Part shown: in pieces, positions 16,893 to 26,813 of the stretch
Numbering within the stretch: position 1 is the stretch's first letter
Layout: every line of letters begins with the position of its first letter
Assembly (NCBI GenBank): GCA_027858915.1
Contig: JAQIBT010000085.1
Coordinates: forward strand, 42,357-106,356
Direction: 5' to 3'
Length of the DNA: 64,000 nt
Source: Salinisphaera sp.
GTDB lineage: Bacteria; Pseudomonadota; Gammaproteobacteria; Nevskiales; Salinisphaeraceae
Program-made: the position numbers and the translations under genes
The notes under the pieces: generated by a model
Seen by the model: only the letters and a program-made list of their open reading frames with translations
Told to the model about the DNA's origin: nothing
Databases searched by the model: none

Positions 16893-18356
16893 ATGACACA
16901 GGCGGTGAGATTTCTTCTGGGCGATCAGCCGATCGAGTTGCACGATGTTGACCCGACCCAGACGGTCCTGCAGTGGCTGCGCAACGACGCAGGCCGGCGC
17001 GGCTCCAAGGAAGGCTGTGCCGAAGGCGACTGCGGAGCCTGCACCGTGGTGCTCGGACGGGTCGATGACAACGACCGCATGGTCTACCGCGCAGTCAATG
17101 CCTGCATTCTGTTCATGCCCACGCTCGACGGCTGCCAGTTGCTCACGGTCGAGCACCTCAAGACCGCCGACGGCCGCTTGCACCCAGCGCAACAGGCGAT
17201 GGTGGATTGCCATGGCTCGCAATGTGGCTTTTGTACACCGGGTTTCGTGATGTCGTTGTTCGCGCTCTATCTGAGTGAGGACCGGCCTTCGCGCCAGCGT
17301 ATCAACGACGTGCTGGCCGGCAATCTATGCCGCTGTACCGGCTATCATCCGATCGTCAACGCGGCCAGCTTGATGTACGACTACGACTGGCAGGATCCGA
17401 CGCTTGCGAAGGCGAGCGAAACCGTTGCCTGCTTGGTCTCGATGCGCCGCAGCGACACGTTGGCGCTGACCCATGGCGCTCGGCGTTATTTCGCCCCGGT
17501 CGATATCGCAGGCCTTGCCACCGCCATGGCCGACTACCCGGAGGCAACCCTGCTCGCCGGCGGGACCGATGTCGGGCTCTGGGTGACCAAGCGCCATATG
17601 ACTCTTGACACAGTGATCTATGTGGGCGACGTGGCTGAGTTGCACGGCATCAAGGAGACCGATGGGGCCATCGAGATCGGCGCGGCGGTGACTCACAGCG
17701 ACGCGATAGGCGTATTGGCGCGTCATTTCCCGGACTTCGGCGAATTGCTGCGCCGCTTTGCATCGACGCTGATCCGTAATTCGAGCACGGTCGGCGGCAA
17801 TATCGCCAACGGCTCACCAATCGGTGATTCCATGCCGGTGCTGATCGCACTCGGTGCGCGTTTGACCCTGCGCGGGCCGGACGGCGCGCGTGAGATGCCG
17901 ATCGAGGATTACTACATCGATTACGGCAAGCAGGATCGGCGCCCCGGCGAATTTGTCGAGCGTATCCGGGTGCCGGTGCTCGCGACCGACGAGCATTTTC
18001 GTTGCTACAAGATTTCCAAGCGTTTCGACCAGGATATTTCTGCGGTGTGCGCGGCATTCAAGATACGCGTCGAGGATGGCCGGGTCGCGGCTATTCGCAC
18101 CGGTTTCGGCGGCGTGGCGGCGACCCCCAAGCGTGCCGTCAGCACCGAGGCGGCGCTCCAGGGACAGCCCTGGAATGAAGCCACCGCGACTGCCGCCGAA
18201 GCGGTGCTGGCCAAGGAGTTCAGCCCGCTGACCGACATGCGTGCCAGCGAACAGTACCGCCGGCTGGTGACCAGCCGGCTGTTGCGCAAGTTCTATATCG
18301 AGACCACGCAACCCGAGGCCAGAACCCGGGTGCTGGAAGACGAGACAGAGGCATGA
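16893..18356 (+). CDS. xdhA: Xanthine dehydrogenase small subunit (2Fe-2S and FAD)
   Basis: XdhA passes electrons from the Moco subunit to NAD. Domains in order: plant-type 2Fe-2S (GSKEGCAEGDCGACT, cysteines intact), second 2Fe-2S domain (GSQCGFCTPGFVMS and NLCRCTGYHP), FAD-binding domain (LLAGGTDVGLWVTK and STVGGNIANGSPIGD) and a CO-dehydrogenase-flavoprotein-like C-terminal domain. I place the start at ATG 16893 because GGAGGAGAGG at 16881-16890 is a near-perfect ribosome-binding site; the in-frame ATG at 16878 lies before that site. The stop overlaps the xdhB start by four bases (ATGA), implying translational coupling. Confidence 0.95.
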   Translation: MTQAVRFLLGDQPIELHDVDPTQTVLQWLRNDAGRRGSKEGCAEGDCGACTVVLGRVDDNDRMVYRAVNACILFMPTLDGCQLLTVEHLKTADGRLHPAQQAMVDCHGSQCGFCTPGFVMSLFALYLSEDRPSRQRINDVLAGNLCRCTGYHPIVNAASLMYDYDWQDPTLAKASETVACLVSMRRSDTLALTHGARRYFAPVDIAGLATAMADYPEATLLAGGTDVGLWVTKRHMTLDTVIYVGDVAELHGIKETDGAIEIGAAVTHSDAIGVLARHFPDFGELLRRFASTLIRNSSTVGGNIANGSPIGDSMPVLIALGARLTLRGPDGAREMPIEDYYIDYGKQDRRPGEFVERIRVPVLATDEHFRCYKISKRFDQDISAVCAAFKIRVEDGRVAAIRTGFGGVAATPKRAVSTEAALQGQPWNEATATAAEAVLAKEFSPLTDMRASEQYRRLVTSRLLRKFYIETTQPEARTRVLEDETEA

Positions 18357-20875
18357 ACGAACCCACACCGAAATCCAACCCCAGTGTTCGTGTCGCCAAA
18401 CCCCACGACAGTGCTCGCAGGCACGTCAGCGGCGAGGCGCGCTACGGCGACGATATCCCCGAGCCGCGCGGCATTCTGCATGTCTATGCGCGCCCGGCCG
18501 AGCGCGCGCATGCCCGCGTCACAAAGATGAATCTGGACGCCGTACGCAGCGCGCCCAACGTGGCGGCGGTGATGTCGGCGGCGGATCTGGACCAGACCAC
18601 CAATGATATCGGACCGGTTTTTCCCGGTGACAAGGTGTTTGCCGACAAGCAAGTCATGTTCCACGGTCAGGCATTGTTTGCAGTAGCCGCCGACAGCATC
18701 GAAAATGCTCGTCGTGCGGCCATGCGAGCAGATATCGGCTACGAGGATCTGCCGGCGATCCTCACCATCGAGGAAGCGCTCGAGCACAACGCCAAAGTCG
18801 CGCCTACCAGGCACTCGCCGCGCGGTGACTCGGGCGCCGCATCTCCGGTGGCCGCCGACAACATCGAAGGTGCCCGTAGTGCCGCCATGCGCGCCGATAT
18901 TGGCTACGAGGATCTGCCGGCCATCTTCAACGTGGACGCGCTCGAGGATAGCGCTGTGGTCGTGCCTTCCAAGCGCTGGCAGCGCGGCGATTCAGCGGCT
19001 GCCATTGCCGCATCGCCGCATCGCCTGTCGGGACGTACGAAGATGGGCGGCCAGGAGCATTTCTATCTCGAAGGCCAGGTCGCCATGGCTATTCCGCAGG
19101 AAGACGGCGACATGCTGGTGCACAGTTCTACCCAGCATCCCTCCGAGGTGCAGCATCTGGTCGCCAAGGTGCTGGGCGTGCCGGACCACGCCGTAACGGT
19201 CGAGAACCGGCGCATGGGCGGCGCTTTCGGTGGCAAGGAGACCCAGGGCGCCCAGTTTGCCGTGATCGCGGCCCTGCTGGCCCGCCAGACCGGGCGCGCG
19301 GTCAAGTTCCGGCCCGACCGCGACGACGACATGATCATGACCGGCAAGCGCCATCCGTTCCTGATCGACTATGACGTCGGCTTCGACGACACCGGGCGCA
19401 TCAGCGGCATCGAGGTCATGCAGGCGGTGGACTGCGGCTATTCGCCGGATCTGTCACATTCGATCGCCGATCGCGGCATGTATCACGCCGATAACGCGTA
19501 TTTTCTGGAAAACGTGACCATCACCTCGCATCGCTGTCGTACCAACAAGGTATCGAATACCGCCTTCCGTGGTTTCGGCGGCCCACAGGGCATGGTCGGC
19601 ATGGAACACGTGATCGAGGAGATTGCCCGTCATCTGGGCCGCGATCCACTGGAGATCCGTAAGCGCAATCTCTACGGCGTAACCGAGCGCAACGTCACGC
19701 CCTACGGCATGACCGTCGAGGACAATGTGCTGCATGACCTTCTGCCCGAGCTCGAGGCGAGTTCCGACTATGCCCGGCGACGTGAGGCAATCCGTGCCTG
19801 GAACGCCGACAGCCCGTGGCTGAAGAAAGGCATGGCCCTGACTCCGGTCAAGTTTGGTATCTCGTTCACCGCCAAGCATCTCAACCAGGCCGGCGCGCTG
19901 GTACTGGTCTATCAGGACGGTAGCGTGCAGCTCAACCACGGCGGCACCGAGATGGGCCAGGGCCTGCATACCAAGGTCGCCCAGGTGGTCGCCGAGGTGT
20001 TCGGTATCGATCTCGACCGGGTGCGCATCACTGCCACCAATACCGGCAAGGTGCCCAATACATCGGCCACCGCGGCCTCAGCTGGCTCCGATCTCAACGG
20101 CGCGGCAGCCTACAACGCGGCCAACAAGATCCTCGACCGCCTGCTGCCGCTTATCCGCGATCATTTCGACGTGGCATCGCAAGACAAGATCGAGTTCCGC
20201 GACAATGCCGTGTTCGCCGGCGAACGACGGCTGGCGGGCTTCGCCGAAGTCGTGAAGCTGGCCTACATGAATCGGATCCAGCTATCGGCCGCCGGCTTCT
20301 ATGCCACGCCCAAGCTTGAGGTCAACGCTGACGGCACCGGCCGGCCGTTCTACTACTTCGCCTATGGAGCAGCCTGTACAGAAGTGCTGATCGATACGCT
20401 GACCGGCGAATACCGCATGACCCGGGTGGATATCCTCCACGATGTCGGCCGTTCACTGAACCCGGCCATCGACATGGGCCAGATCGAAGGCGGCTTCATT
20501 CAAGGCGCTGGCTGGCTGACCACCGAGGAACTGTGTTGGGACGACGCCGGGCGGATCCAGACCCATGCGCCGTCTACCTACAAGATTCCCGTGTGCAGCG
20601 ACGTGCCCGAACAGTTCAACGTCAAGATCTATGAGCGCGGCGAGAACATCGAGCAAGCCGTTTATCGCTCCAAGGCCGTGGGTGAGCCGCCGTTGATGCT
20701 CAGCCTGTCGGTGTTGCACGCGATCAAGGACGCGCTGGCCGCGGTCAACGGCTATCGCTATGCCGCGCCGTTGCATGCCCCGGCCACGCCAGAAGCGGTG
20801 TTGCTCGCGATCGAGGCGATGCGCGCCCCGGCGCCCCAGCCGCGCCAGCGGCGCGTCGCCGAAGAGGCCGAATAA
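18353..20875 (+). CDS. xdhB: Xanthine dehydrogenase large (molybdopterin) subunit with internal duplication
   Basis: This 840-residue Moco subunit oxidises hypoxanthine and xanthine. Conserved elements are GGQEHFYLEGQ, GGAFGGKE, RGFGGPQG, GGTEMGQGLHTKVAQV and the C-terminal KAVGEPPLMLS with the catalytic glutamate. It is longer than the usual 770-790 residues because about 55 residues in the N-terminal domain are duplicated in tandem (about residues 110-164 and 165-219). The duplication is in frame and the copies have diverged, so the gene is probably still functional. It overlaps xdhA by 4 bp. Confidence 0.95.
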   Translation: MNEPTPKSNPSVRVAKPHDSARRHVSGEARYGDDIPEPRGILHVYARPAERAHARVTKMNLDAVRSAPNVAAVMSAADLDQTTNDIGPVFPGDKVFADKQVMFHGQALFAVAADSIENARRAAMRADIGYEDLPAILTIEEALEHNAKVAPTRHSPRGDSGAASPVAADNIEGARSAAMRADIGYEDLPAIFNVDALEDSAVVVPSKRWQRGDSAAAIAASPHRLSGRTKMGGQEHFYLEGQVAMAIPQEDGDMLVHSSTQHPSEVQHLVAKVLGVPDHAVTVENRRMGGAFGGKETQGAQFAVIAALLARQTGRAVKFRPDRDDDMIMTGKRHPFLIDYDVGFDDTGRISGIEVMQAVDCGYSPDLSHSIADRGMYHADNAYFLENVTITSHRCRTNKVSNTAFRGFGGPQGMVGMEHVIEEIARHLGRDPLEIRKRNLYGVTERNVTPYGMTVEDNVLHDLLPELEASSDYARRREAIRAWNADSPWLKKGMALTPVKFGISFTAKHLNQAGALVLVYQDGSVQLNHGGTEMGQGLHTKVAQVVAEVFGIDLDRVRITATNTGKVPNTSATAASAGSDLNGAAAYNAANKILDRLLPLIRDHFDVASQDKIEFRDNAVFAGERRLAGFAEVVKLAYMNRIQLSAAGFYATPKLEVNADGTGRPFYYFAYGAACTEVLIDTLTGEYRMTRVDILHDVGRSLNPAIDMGQIEGGFIQGAGWLTTEELCWDDAGRIQTHAPSTYKIPVCSDVPEQFNVKIYERGENIEQAVYRSKAVGEPPLMLSLSVLHAIKDALAAVNGYRYAAPLHAPATPEAVLLAIEAMRAPAPQPRQRRVAEEAE
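18680..19009 (+). repeat. In-frame tandem duplication inside xdhB
   Basis: Two adjacent units with a 165-base period (18680-18844 and 18845-19009) encode AVAADSIENARRAAMRADIG and PVAADNIEGARSAAMRADIG, both followed by YEDLPAI, then ALE, then a basic patch and RGDS. The second half of unit 2 is one codon shorter. Substitutions show that the event is not recent. Confidence 0.9.
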
Positions 20876-20934
20876 ATGATGGCGGCGAGCGCACAGGCGC
20901 GCGGACTTGAGCCTTCGGGTGCGGGACGCCGGCA

Positions 20935-21951
20935 GTGACCGTGCTGGCTTTCTGGCGCGCAGTGGACGAGCGTCTGGCGACCGGTGAGCCGGTCTTCGTG
21001 GTGCTGGTGGTGGCCAACACCCGCGGCTCGCCCGGCACGCTTGGCGCCCGCGCGCTGGTCGATGCGCGCGGCGACATGCAAGGCACGATCGGCGGCGGCA
21101 TCATGGAGGCCAATGTGCTGGCCCAGGCCCACGAAGCCTTGGCGCAGAGCGCGTATCCGCCGCGTATCCAGCGCCTCGTGCATCGACGGACCGGCGATGC
21201 CGACGCCTCTGGGCTGATCTGTGCCGGCGAGCAGACCAATCTGTCGGCGGTGCTGGTTGGCGCGCAGGACGCCGACAGCGTCGCGCACTTCGTCGCCGCC
21301 CTCGAGCGCGAAGACGAGTCGGCGGCCACGCTCGTCATCGACGCCGACGGCCTGCGCGTCAGTGACGCAGCACCGGATTTCGCCCAGCCGTCGCTGCGCC
21401 TGACTAACGCGCAAGGCAGCTGGCAATACGCCGAGGAGAACATCAGTCGCCGTCGGCTGGCCATCGTCGGCGCCGGCCACTGTGGCCGGGCGCTGGCGCG
21501 CCTAGCCGCGAACGTCGGCTACCGGGTCGATGTCTTCGATACCCGCGCCGATGTGATGGCCGACGGCGACTGGCCGCCCGATGTGCGCTGCCAGTCGCCG
21601 GGCGACTACGCCGAGTTGGCCATGGGTCTCGGGTACGCAGGCCTGACCCGCGTCGTGGTCATGACCACCGCCGTCACCGACGATATCGAGGCGCTGGCAA
21701 CGCTGGCTACCATGAACTGTCGCTGGCTCGGCGTGATGGGCAGCCGCAACAAGATCCGTGTGATCCACCAGGCGCTGCAAGAACGCGGCATCACCAGGGC
21801 AGCCCTGGATCGCGTGCAGGGCCCGATCGGTCTGGCCATGAAAAGCGATACGCCGGCGGAGATAGCGGTCAGCATCATGGGCGAGCTGCTAGCACATGAG
21901 CATGAAATGACGGCACGCCCGGTCGATCGCGCCACCACGGCCGTATACTGA
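20935..21951 (+). CDS. xdhC: Xanthine dehydrogenase accessory protein
   Basis: XdhC binds molybdenum cofactor and supports its sulfuration and insertion into XdhB. The 338-residue protein has the XdhC N-terminal domain (VVANTRGSPGTLGARALVD, GTIGGGIMEANVL) and a C-terminal Rossmann domain (LAIVGAGHCGRALARLA) ending with the VMGSRNKI and GPIGLAMKSDTPAEIAVSI blocks. The start is a GTG 59 bases after xdhB, and it is the last gene of the xdhABC operon. A conserved cysteine (LICAGEQT) is present near residue 97. Confidence 0.93.
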   Translation: MTVLAFWRAVDERLATGEPVFVVLVVANTRGSPGTLGARALVDARGDMQGTIGGGIMEANVLAQAHEALAQSAYPPRIQRLVHRRTGDADASGLICAGEQTNLSAVLVGAQDADSVAHFVAALEREDESAATLVIDADGLRVSDAAPDFAQPSLRLTNAQGSWQYAEENISRRRLAIVGAGHCGRALARLAANVGYRVDVFDTRADVMADGDWPPDVRCQSPGDYAELAMGLGYAGLTRVVVMTTAVTDDIEALATLATMNCRWLGVMGSRNKIRVIHQALQERGITRAALDRVQGPIGLAMKSDTPAEIAVSIMGELLAHEHEMTARPVDRATTAVY

Positions 21952-22062
21952 TCCGGTAACGCGGCCGCGGCGCGCTGTGACTTGGTCAAACGGGGCGTAG
22001 ACTGGTGGCAAGCAGTGTGCTTGCCGGCTAAAGCTGCGCTTCCGTACTCCACAGGGATCATC

Positions 22063-22908
22063 GTGTTGCAATCAACCACTGGCCATCTCGTCGCGATCGG
22101 CGGTGCGGAAGACAAGCAATCTGAGCCGGCGGTGCTGTCGAAGGTCGTTTCGCTGGCACCGGAGGGCAATAACGACGTGGCGGTGATTGCGACCGCCAGC
22201 GGTATTCCCGACGACATCCTGCCTGCCTATGAAAAAGTCTTCACCCGTCTGGGGGCTGGCCGCGTGCATCTGTTGCCGGCGCAATCGCGCGACGCGGCAG
22301 ACAGCCCGGAAAATGTGCGGGCGGTCGAATCCAGTGGCATCGTCTTCTTCACCGGCGGTGACCAACTGCGCCTGACCAGCGTGCTGGGCGGGTCGGCGTT
22401 GCTGACCGCGATCCGTGCGCGCTTCGCAGCCGGCGCGGTGATCGCCGGCACCAGCGCGGGCGCGGCGGCGCTTTGCGCCACCATGATCTACAACGGCAAG
22501 GCAGCCGATGCCCTGCACAAGGGCGAGGTGAACATGAGCGCCGGGCTGGGGTTCGTCGACGGGTTGATCATCGATACCCATTTTCTCGAGCGCGGTCGGT
22601 TCACGCGCCTGATGGAAGTCGGTGCCACCAATCCCGAAATTCTTGGCGTAGGCATCGGCGAGGACGCGGGCGTGATCATCCACCCGGACCGGATGCTCGA
22701 GGCGATCGGTCCAGGCCACGTCATTCTGGTCGACAGCCGGGATCTGGCGCGTTCGAATGTCGCCGAGCTGTCGATGGGCGGGGCCGTCGCCATCGAACAC
22801 GTCATCATGCATGCGCTCGTCAGTGGCCACGGCTTTGATATCGACGCGCGCACTTATCTTGAACCAGACGAGGTCAAGGCGCGAAGGCCAGCTTCGGAAT
22901 CGCCATGA
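22063..22908 (+). CDS. cphB: Cyanophycinase
   Basis: CphB is a serine peptidase (family S51) that cuts cyanophycin, a multi-L-arginyl-poly-L-aspartate, into beta-Asp-Arg dipeptides. The nucleophile lies in IAGTSAGAAALCATMIYNG, with FFTGGDQLRLT before it and DTHFLERGRFTRL and GVGIGEDAGVII after it, all hallmark blocks. I prefer GTG 22063 with AGGGA upstream because the match to the family begins at GHLVAIGGAEDK; ATG 21982 would add an unlike 27-residue leader. The stop overlaps the cphA start by four bases. Confidence 0.94.
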   Translation: MLQSTTGHLVAIGGAEDKQSEPAVLSKVVSLAPEGNNDVAVIATASGIPDDILPAYEKVFTRLGAGRVHLLPAQSRDAADSPENVRAVESSGIVFFTGGDQLRLTSVLGGSALLTAIRARFAAGAVIAGTSAGAAALCATMIYNGKAADALHKGEVNMSAGLGFVDGLIIDTHFLERGRFTRLMEVGATNPEILGVGIGEDAGVIIHPDRMLEAIGPGHVILVDSRDLARSNVAELSMGGAVAIEHVIMHALVSGHGFDIDARTYLEPDEVKARRPASESP

Positions 22909-25562
22909 ACATACTCGAACATCGTGCATTGCGCGGTCCCAACTACTACAGCCGCTATCCGGCGATTCTGATGCGTCTGGATATCGGCGAGCTCGAGACG
23001 CGGCCGAGCGACACGGTGCCGGGTATTGGCGACCGGCTGGCCGCGCTGATACCAAGCCTGGCCGAACACCGTTGTTCAGTCGGCCGACCGGGCGGTTTTT
23101 TCGAACGGCTGGCGCGCGGCACCTGGGCCGGGCATATCGTCGAGCACGTAGCGATCGAATTGCAGAATCTGATTGGCTTCTCGGTTGGCTACGGCAAGAC
23201 CGTGGATTCCTATGAAACCGGTATCTACAACGTGGTCTATCGCTACCGCGACGAGGCCAGCGGGCTGGCCGCCGGGGTAGCAGCCGTTGAACTCGTGACG
23301 CAGTTGTTCAGCGACGACGACATCGATCTGGATCCGGTGATCGCCCGCCTCAAGGAGGTGCGCGATGCGCATATGCTCGGGCCGTCCACGGCCGCGATTG
23401 TCGACGCTGCAGCGCGCCGAGGTATTCCAGCCACCCGCCTCGACGACAACAGCAGCTATGTGCAACTCGGCCACGGCCATCATCTGCAGCGTATCCAGGC
23501 GGCGGTTACCGGCCGCACCAGCCTGATCGGCTATGGCATGGCCGACGACAAGAACTGGACCAAGCAGGTGCTCGGCGATGCCGGCATCCCGGTGCCTGCG
23601 GGCCACGTCTGCGACTCGCTCGAGCAGGCGCTGGCGGCAGCACGGACGCTGGGCTATCCGGTGGTAGTCAAGCCATTGGTTGGCAACCACGGCCGCGGCG
23701 TGAGTATCGACGTAGGCGACGACAACGCCTTGATAGAGGCCTATGCGGCCGCCTATCTGCGCCACGCGTCGGTGGTGGTCGAGCAATATATTCACGGCGA
23801 GGATCATCGCCTGCTGGTGATCGACGGCCAGCTGGTGGCCGCGGCCCGGCGCCGGCCAGCGCATGTGACCGGCGACGGCCAATCGACGCTGCAGGCGCTG
23901 GTGGACGCCGAGAATAGCGACCCGCGCCGCGGCATAGGCCACGAAAACCTGCTGACCCAGATCGAGCTCGACGAGCAGTCGGACCGGTTGACCAGCCAGC
24001 AAGGGCTCACCCGGGACAGCGTGATCGCCGCTGGCGATATCGTCTGGCTCAAAGCCACTGCGAACCTGAGCACCGGTGGCACGGCCACCGACGTCACTGA
24101 CCATGTGCATCCGGAAGTCCGGTTTGCCGCCGAGCGCATCGCCCGGCTGATCGGGCTGGATATCATCGGCATCGATCTGCTCGCCGAAACGCTGACCCGG
24201 CCGTTGGAGGACCAGTCCGCGGCGGTGGTCGAGGTCAACGCGGGGCCGGGATTGCGCATGCATCTGTCGCCTACCCACGGCGAAGGTCGCGATATCGGCA
24301 AACACATCATCGATATGCTGTTCGGCCCAAACCACGACCCGACGCAGGCCAACGGCCGGATTCCGATCACCGCAATCACCGGCACCAACGGCAAGACCAC
24401 GACCACGCGCCTGATCGCGCATCTGTTGCGCCAGGCCGGGCGCCGGGTTGGCATGGCCACCACTGGCACGATCGAGATCGATAATCACGTGGTCATGCGC
24501 GGCGACTACAGCGGCCCGCAGGCAGCGGCCACCGTGCTGCGCGAGCCGACAGTCGAACACGCGATACTAGAGGTCGCGCGCGGCGGCATCATGCGCCGCG
24601 GGCTGGGCTTCGACGAGTGTGAAGTCGGGGTGCTGCTCAATATCGCGAGCGATCATCTCGGCGAAAACGATATTCATACGCTGGACGAGCTGGCCCGCTG
24701 CAAGACCGTGGTGATCGATGCGGTGCGCGAAGGCGGCACCGCGGTGCTCAACGCCGACGACGCGCGGGTGTACGAAAGCCGGCGCTGGGCGCGCGGGCCA
24801 ATCATTTTCTTCACCCTGAACCCGGATTCCGAAGCGGTGGCTGCGCATGTGCGCGAGCATGGCGTTGCCTTCACCGTGCGTGACGAGCGGGTGGTAATGC
24901 GCCAGGGCCAGGTAGAGGCCGACATCATTGCGCTGGCCGATATGCCGATCAGCTTTGGTGGCCATGCCCGTTTCAACGTCGCCAACGCGCTGGCTGCGGC
25001 GGCCGCGGCGCATGCGCTCGGCTTGACCGTAGCTGATATCCACATGGGCCTGCAGACCTTCCATCCGACCCTCGGCCAGAACCGCGGCCGTACCAACCTG
25101 ATCGATATCGACGGCGTACGGGTGCTGATCGACTACGCGCATAACGTACCGGCCCTGCAGGCGCTGCACGAACTGGTCAATAGCCTGCCCGCCAACCGGC
25201 GGATTTACGTCGCGAGCTCGCCCGGCAACCGTCGCGACGACGATATCCGTGCCCTGGGCGCGCAGCTGGCGCATATGCACGACGCCCTGTTTGTCTGCGA
25301 GCCCTATCCGCGCGGCCGCCCGCCCGGCGAGGTCGCCGGCCTGGTGAAACAGGGCGCCCTATCTCAGGACGAGGCCCAGGGCGAGAAGGACCAGCGCAGC
25401 GGCCCGGTAGAGGTCGTACTGGACGAGCACGAGGCCGTAGCGCAGGCCTTGGATATGGCCCACGAGGGCGATCTGCTGGTATTGCTGGTCGAATATATCG
25501 ATGAAGCCATCGCGCAGATCCGCGGCCGCAGCCTGCCCACTGCGCCTACCATCAGCTTGTAA
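22905..25562 (+). CDS. cphA: Cyanophycin synthetase
   Basis: CphA builds the Asp-Arg polymer from aspartate and arginine using ATP. The 885-residue protein has the three expected parts: an N-terminal domain (starting ILEHRALRGPNYYS and including HIVEHVAIELQNL), an ATP-grasp domain (about residues 200-480, with VVKPLVGNHGRGVS and VVEVNAGPGLRMHLSP), and a Mur-ligase domain with the P-loop TGTNGKTTTTRL near residue 492, EVARGGIMRRGLGF and LIDYAHNVPAL. All nucleotide-binding loops look intact. It overlaps cphB by 4 bp and iadA follows after 13 bases. Confidence 0.96.
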   Translation: MNILEHRALRGPNYYSRYPAILMRLDIGELETRPSDTVPGIGDRLAALIPSLAEHRCSVGRPGGFFERLARGTWAGHIVEHVAIELQNLIGFSVGYGKTVDSYETGIYNVVYRYRDEASGLAAGVAAVELVTQLFSDDDIDLDPVIARLKEVRDAHMLGPSTAAIVDAAARRGIPATRLDDNSSYVQLGHGHHLQRIQAAVTGRTSLIGYGMADDKNWTKQVLGDAGIPVPAGHVCDSLEQALAAARTLGYPVVVKPLVGNHGRGVSIDVGDDNALIEAYAAAYLRHASVVVEQYIHGEDHRLLVIDGQLVAAARRRPAHVTGDGQSTLQALVDAENSDPRRGIGHENLLTQIELDEQSDRLTSQQGLTRDSVIAAGDIVWLKATANLSTGGTATDVTDHVHPEVRFAAERIARLIGLDIIGIDLLAETLTRPLEDQSAAVVEVNAGPGLRMHLSPTHGEGRDIGKHIIDMLFGPNHDPTQANGRIPITAITGTNGKTTTTRLIAHLLRQAGRRVGMATTGTIEIDNHVVMRGDYSGPQAAATVLREPTVEHAILEVARGGIMRRGLGFDECEVGVLLNIASDHLGENDIHTLDELARCKTVVIDAVREGGTAVLNADDARVYESRRWARGPIIFFTLNPDSEAVAAHVREHGVAFTVRDERVVMRQGQVEADIIALADMPISFGGHARFNVANALAAAAAAHALGLTVADIHMGLQTFHPTLGQNRGRTNLIDIDGVRVLIDYAHNVPALQALHELVNSLPANRRIYVASSPGNRRDDDIRALGAQLAHMHDALFVCEPYPRGRPPGEVAGLVKQGALSQDEAQGEKDQRSGPVEVVLDEHEAVAQALDMAHEGDLLVLLVEYIDEAIAQIRGRSLPTAPTISL

Positions 25563-25575
25563 CCGGCTGCGTTCG

Positions 25576-26742
25576 ATGACACATGATCAGAACAGCGATG
25601 CCCCGCTCATAACCGTGTTACGCGTCGGCCGTATTTTCGCACCGGAGCCACTGGATGCCACCGATATCCTGATCGCGAACGGCCGGATCGCGGCGCTCGG
25701 GCGGCATCTTTCGGTGCCGGCGGATTGGCCGGTGGCGACAATCGATGCGCCCGATCTCACTGCTGTTCCTGCCTTCATCGACCAGCATGTACACGTCACC
25801 GGCGGCGGCGGCGAGGGCGGCTGCGGCAGCCGTTGCCCGGAAATTGCGGCCGCCGACATCGCAGCCCGTGGTATTGGCACGGTGGTTGGCGTACTTGGCA
25901 CCGACAGCATCAGCCGTACCCCGGCGGACGTGCTGGCCAAGGTGCGCAGCCTGCGCGCCGACGGTATCGCGGCTTATATGTATACCGGCGCCTACCGCGT
26001 GCCGCCGCCGACCCTGACCGGCGATATCCAGCGCGATCTGGCCTGGATACCCGAGGTGATCGGCGTTGGCGAAATAGCGATATCCGACCACCGCTCCAGC
26101 CAGCCCAGCGACCACGAGATTGCGCGTCTGGTTGCAGAGACGCGCGTCGGCGCGATGCTGGCTGGCAAGCGCGGTATCTGTCATTTCCATGTCGGCGACG
26201 GCACGCGCGGGCTCGAACCGCTGCGGCGTCTGCTGCGCGAGACCGAGATACCCGCCGATCAGGTGATTCCCACCCACGTCAATCGCCGCCACTCGCTGCT
26301 CCAGGAGGCCGCTGAATTCGCGCTCGAATTCGGCGCGACGGTAGACGTCACCGCGTTCGACGATTGCCCCGGCGAACACGAGTTTTCGGCCTTCAACGCT
26401 GTCTCGCGTCTGCTCGCGCTTGGCGTGCCGGTCGAACAGATCACCATGAGCTCGGATTGCAACGGCAGCCTGCCGGCGTTCGACGCGCGTGGCGACTATG
26501 CCGGTATGCGGGTAGCCGGCAACGGCGCGCTGCTCGGCGACTGGCAGCTGTTGATCCGAGAAGCCGTACTGCCGCTCGATCAGGCGCTCGGACTGATATC
26601 AGGGCATGTAGCGCGTGTGCTTGGGCTGCAGGCACGCAAGGGGCGTCTGGCCGTGGGCTACGACGGCGATATCGCCCTGCTGGACGCCGATCTGGCTCCA
26701 CAGCAGACCTTGGTCGCGGGCCGTGTTGTTTATAAGCGCTGA
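25576..26742 (+). CDS. iadA: Isoaspartyl dipeptidase (beta-aspartyl peptidase)
   Basis: This 388-residue metallo-amidohydrolase would split the beta-Asp-Arg released by CphB into aspartate and arginine, completing cyanophycin mobilisation. Visible features: PAFIDQHVHVTGGGGEGG with the HxH zinc pair, VGEIAISDHRSSQP, ICHFHVGDG, IPTHVNR (third histidine) and the catalytic SSDCNGS aspartate. I chose ATG 25576, 13 bases after cphA, because an in-frame upstream ATG lies inside cphA and adds unrelated residues. Confidence 0.93.
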   Translation: MTHDQNSDAPLITVLRVGRIFAPEPLDATDILIANGRIAALGRHLSVPADWPVATIDAPDLTAVPAFIDQHVHVTGGGGEGGCGSRCPEIAAADIAARGIGTVVGVLGTDSISRTPADVLAKVRSLRADGIAAYMYTGAYRVPPPTLTGDIQRDLAWIPEVIGVGEIAISDHRSSQPSDHEIARLVAETRVGAMLAGKRGICHFHVGDGTRGLEPLRRLLRETEIPADQVIPTHVNRRHSLLQEAAEFALEFGATVDVTAFDDCPGEHEFSAFNAVSRLLALGVPVEQITMSSDCNGSLPAFDARGDYAGMRVAGNGALLGDWQLLIREAVLPLDQALGLISGHVARVLGLQARKGRLAVGYDGDIALLDADLAPQQTLVAGRVVYKR

Positions 26743-26813
26743 AAGCGCAACAGAACCGCGCGGCAGCTGTCAGAATGCGGTCAACCAAGGGAAACGTTAG
26801 CAGGAGTGCAGAT

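Noticed and set aside
24567..25280. Long minus-strand open frame antisense to cphA
   Set aside because: Such antisense frames are common in GC-rich genes with strong third-position bias; no start signal and no domain.
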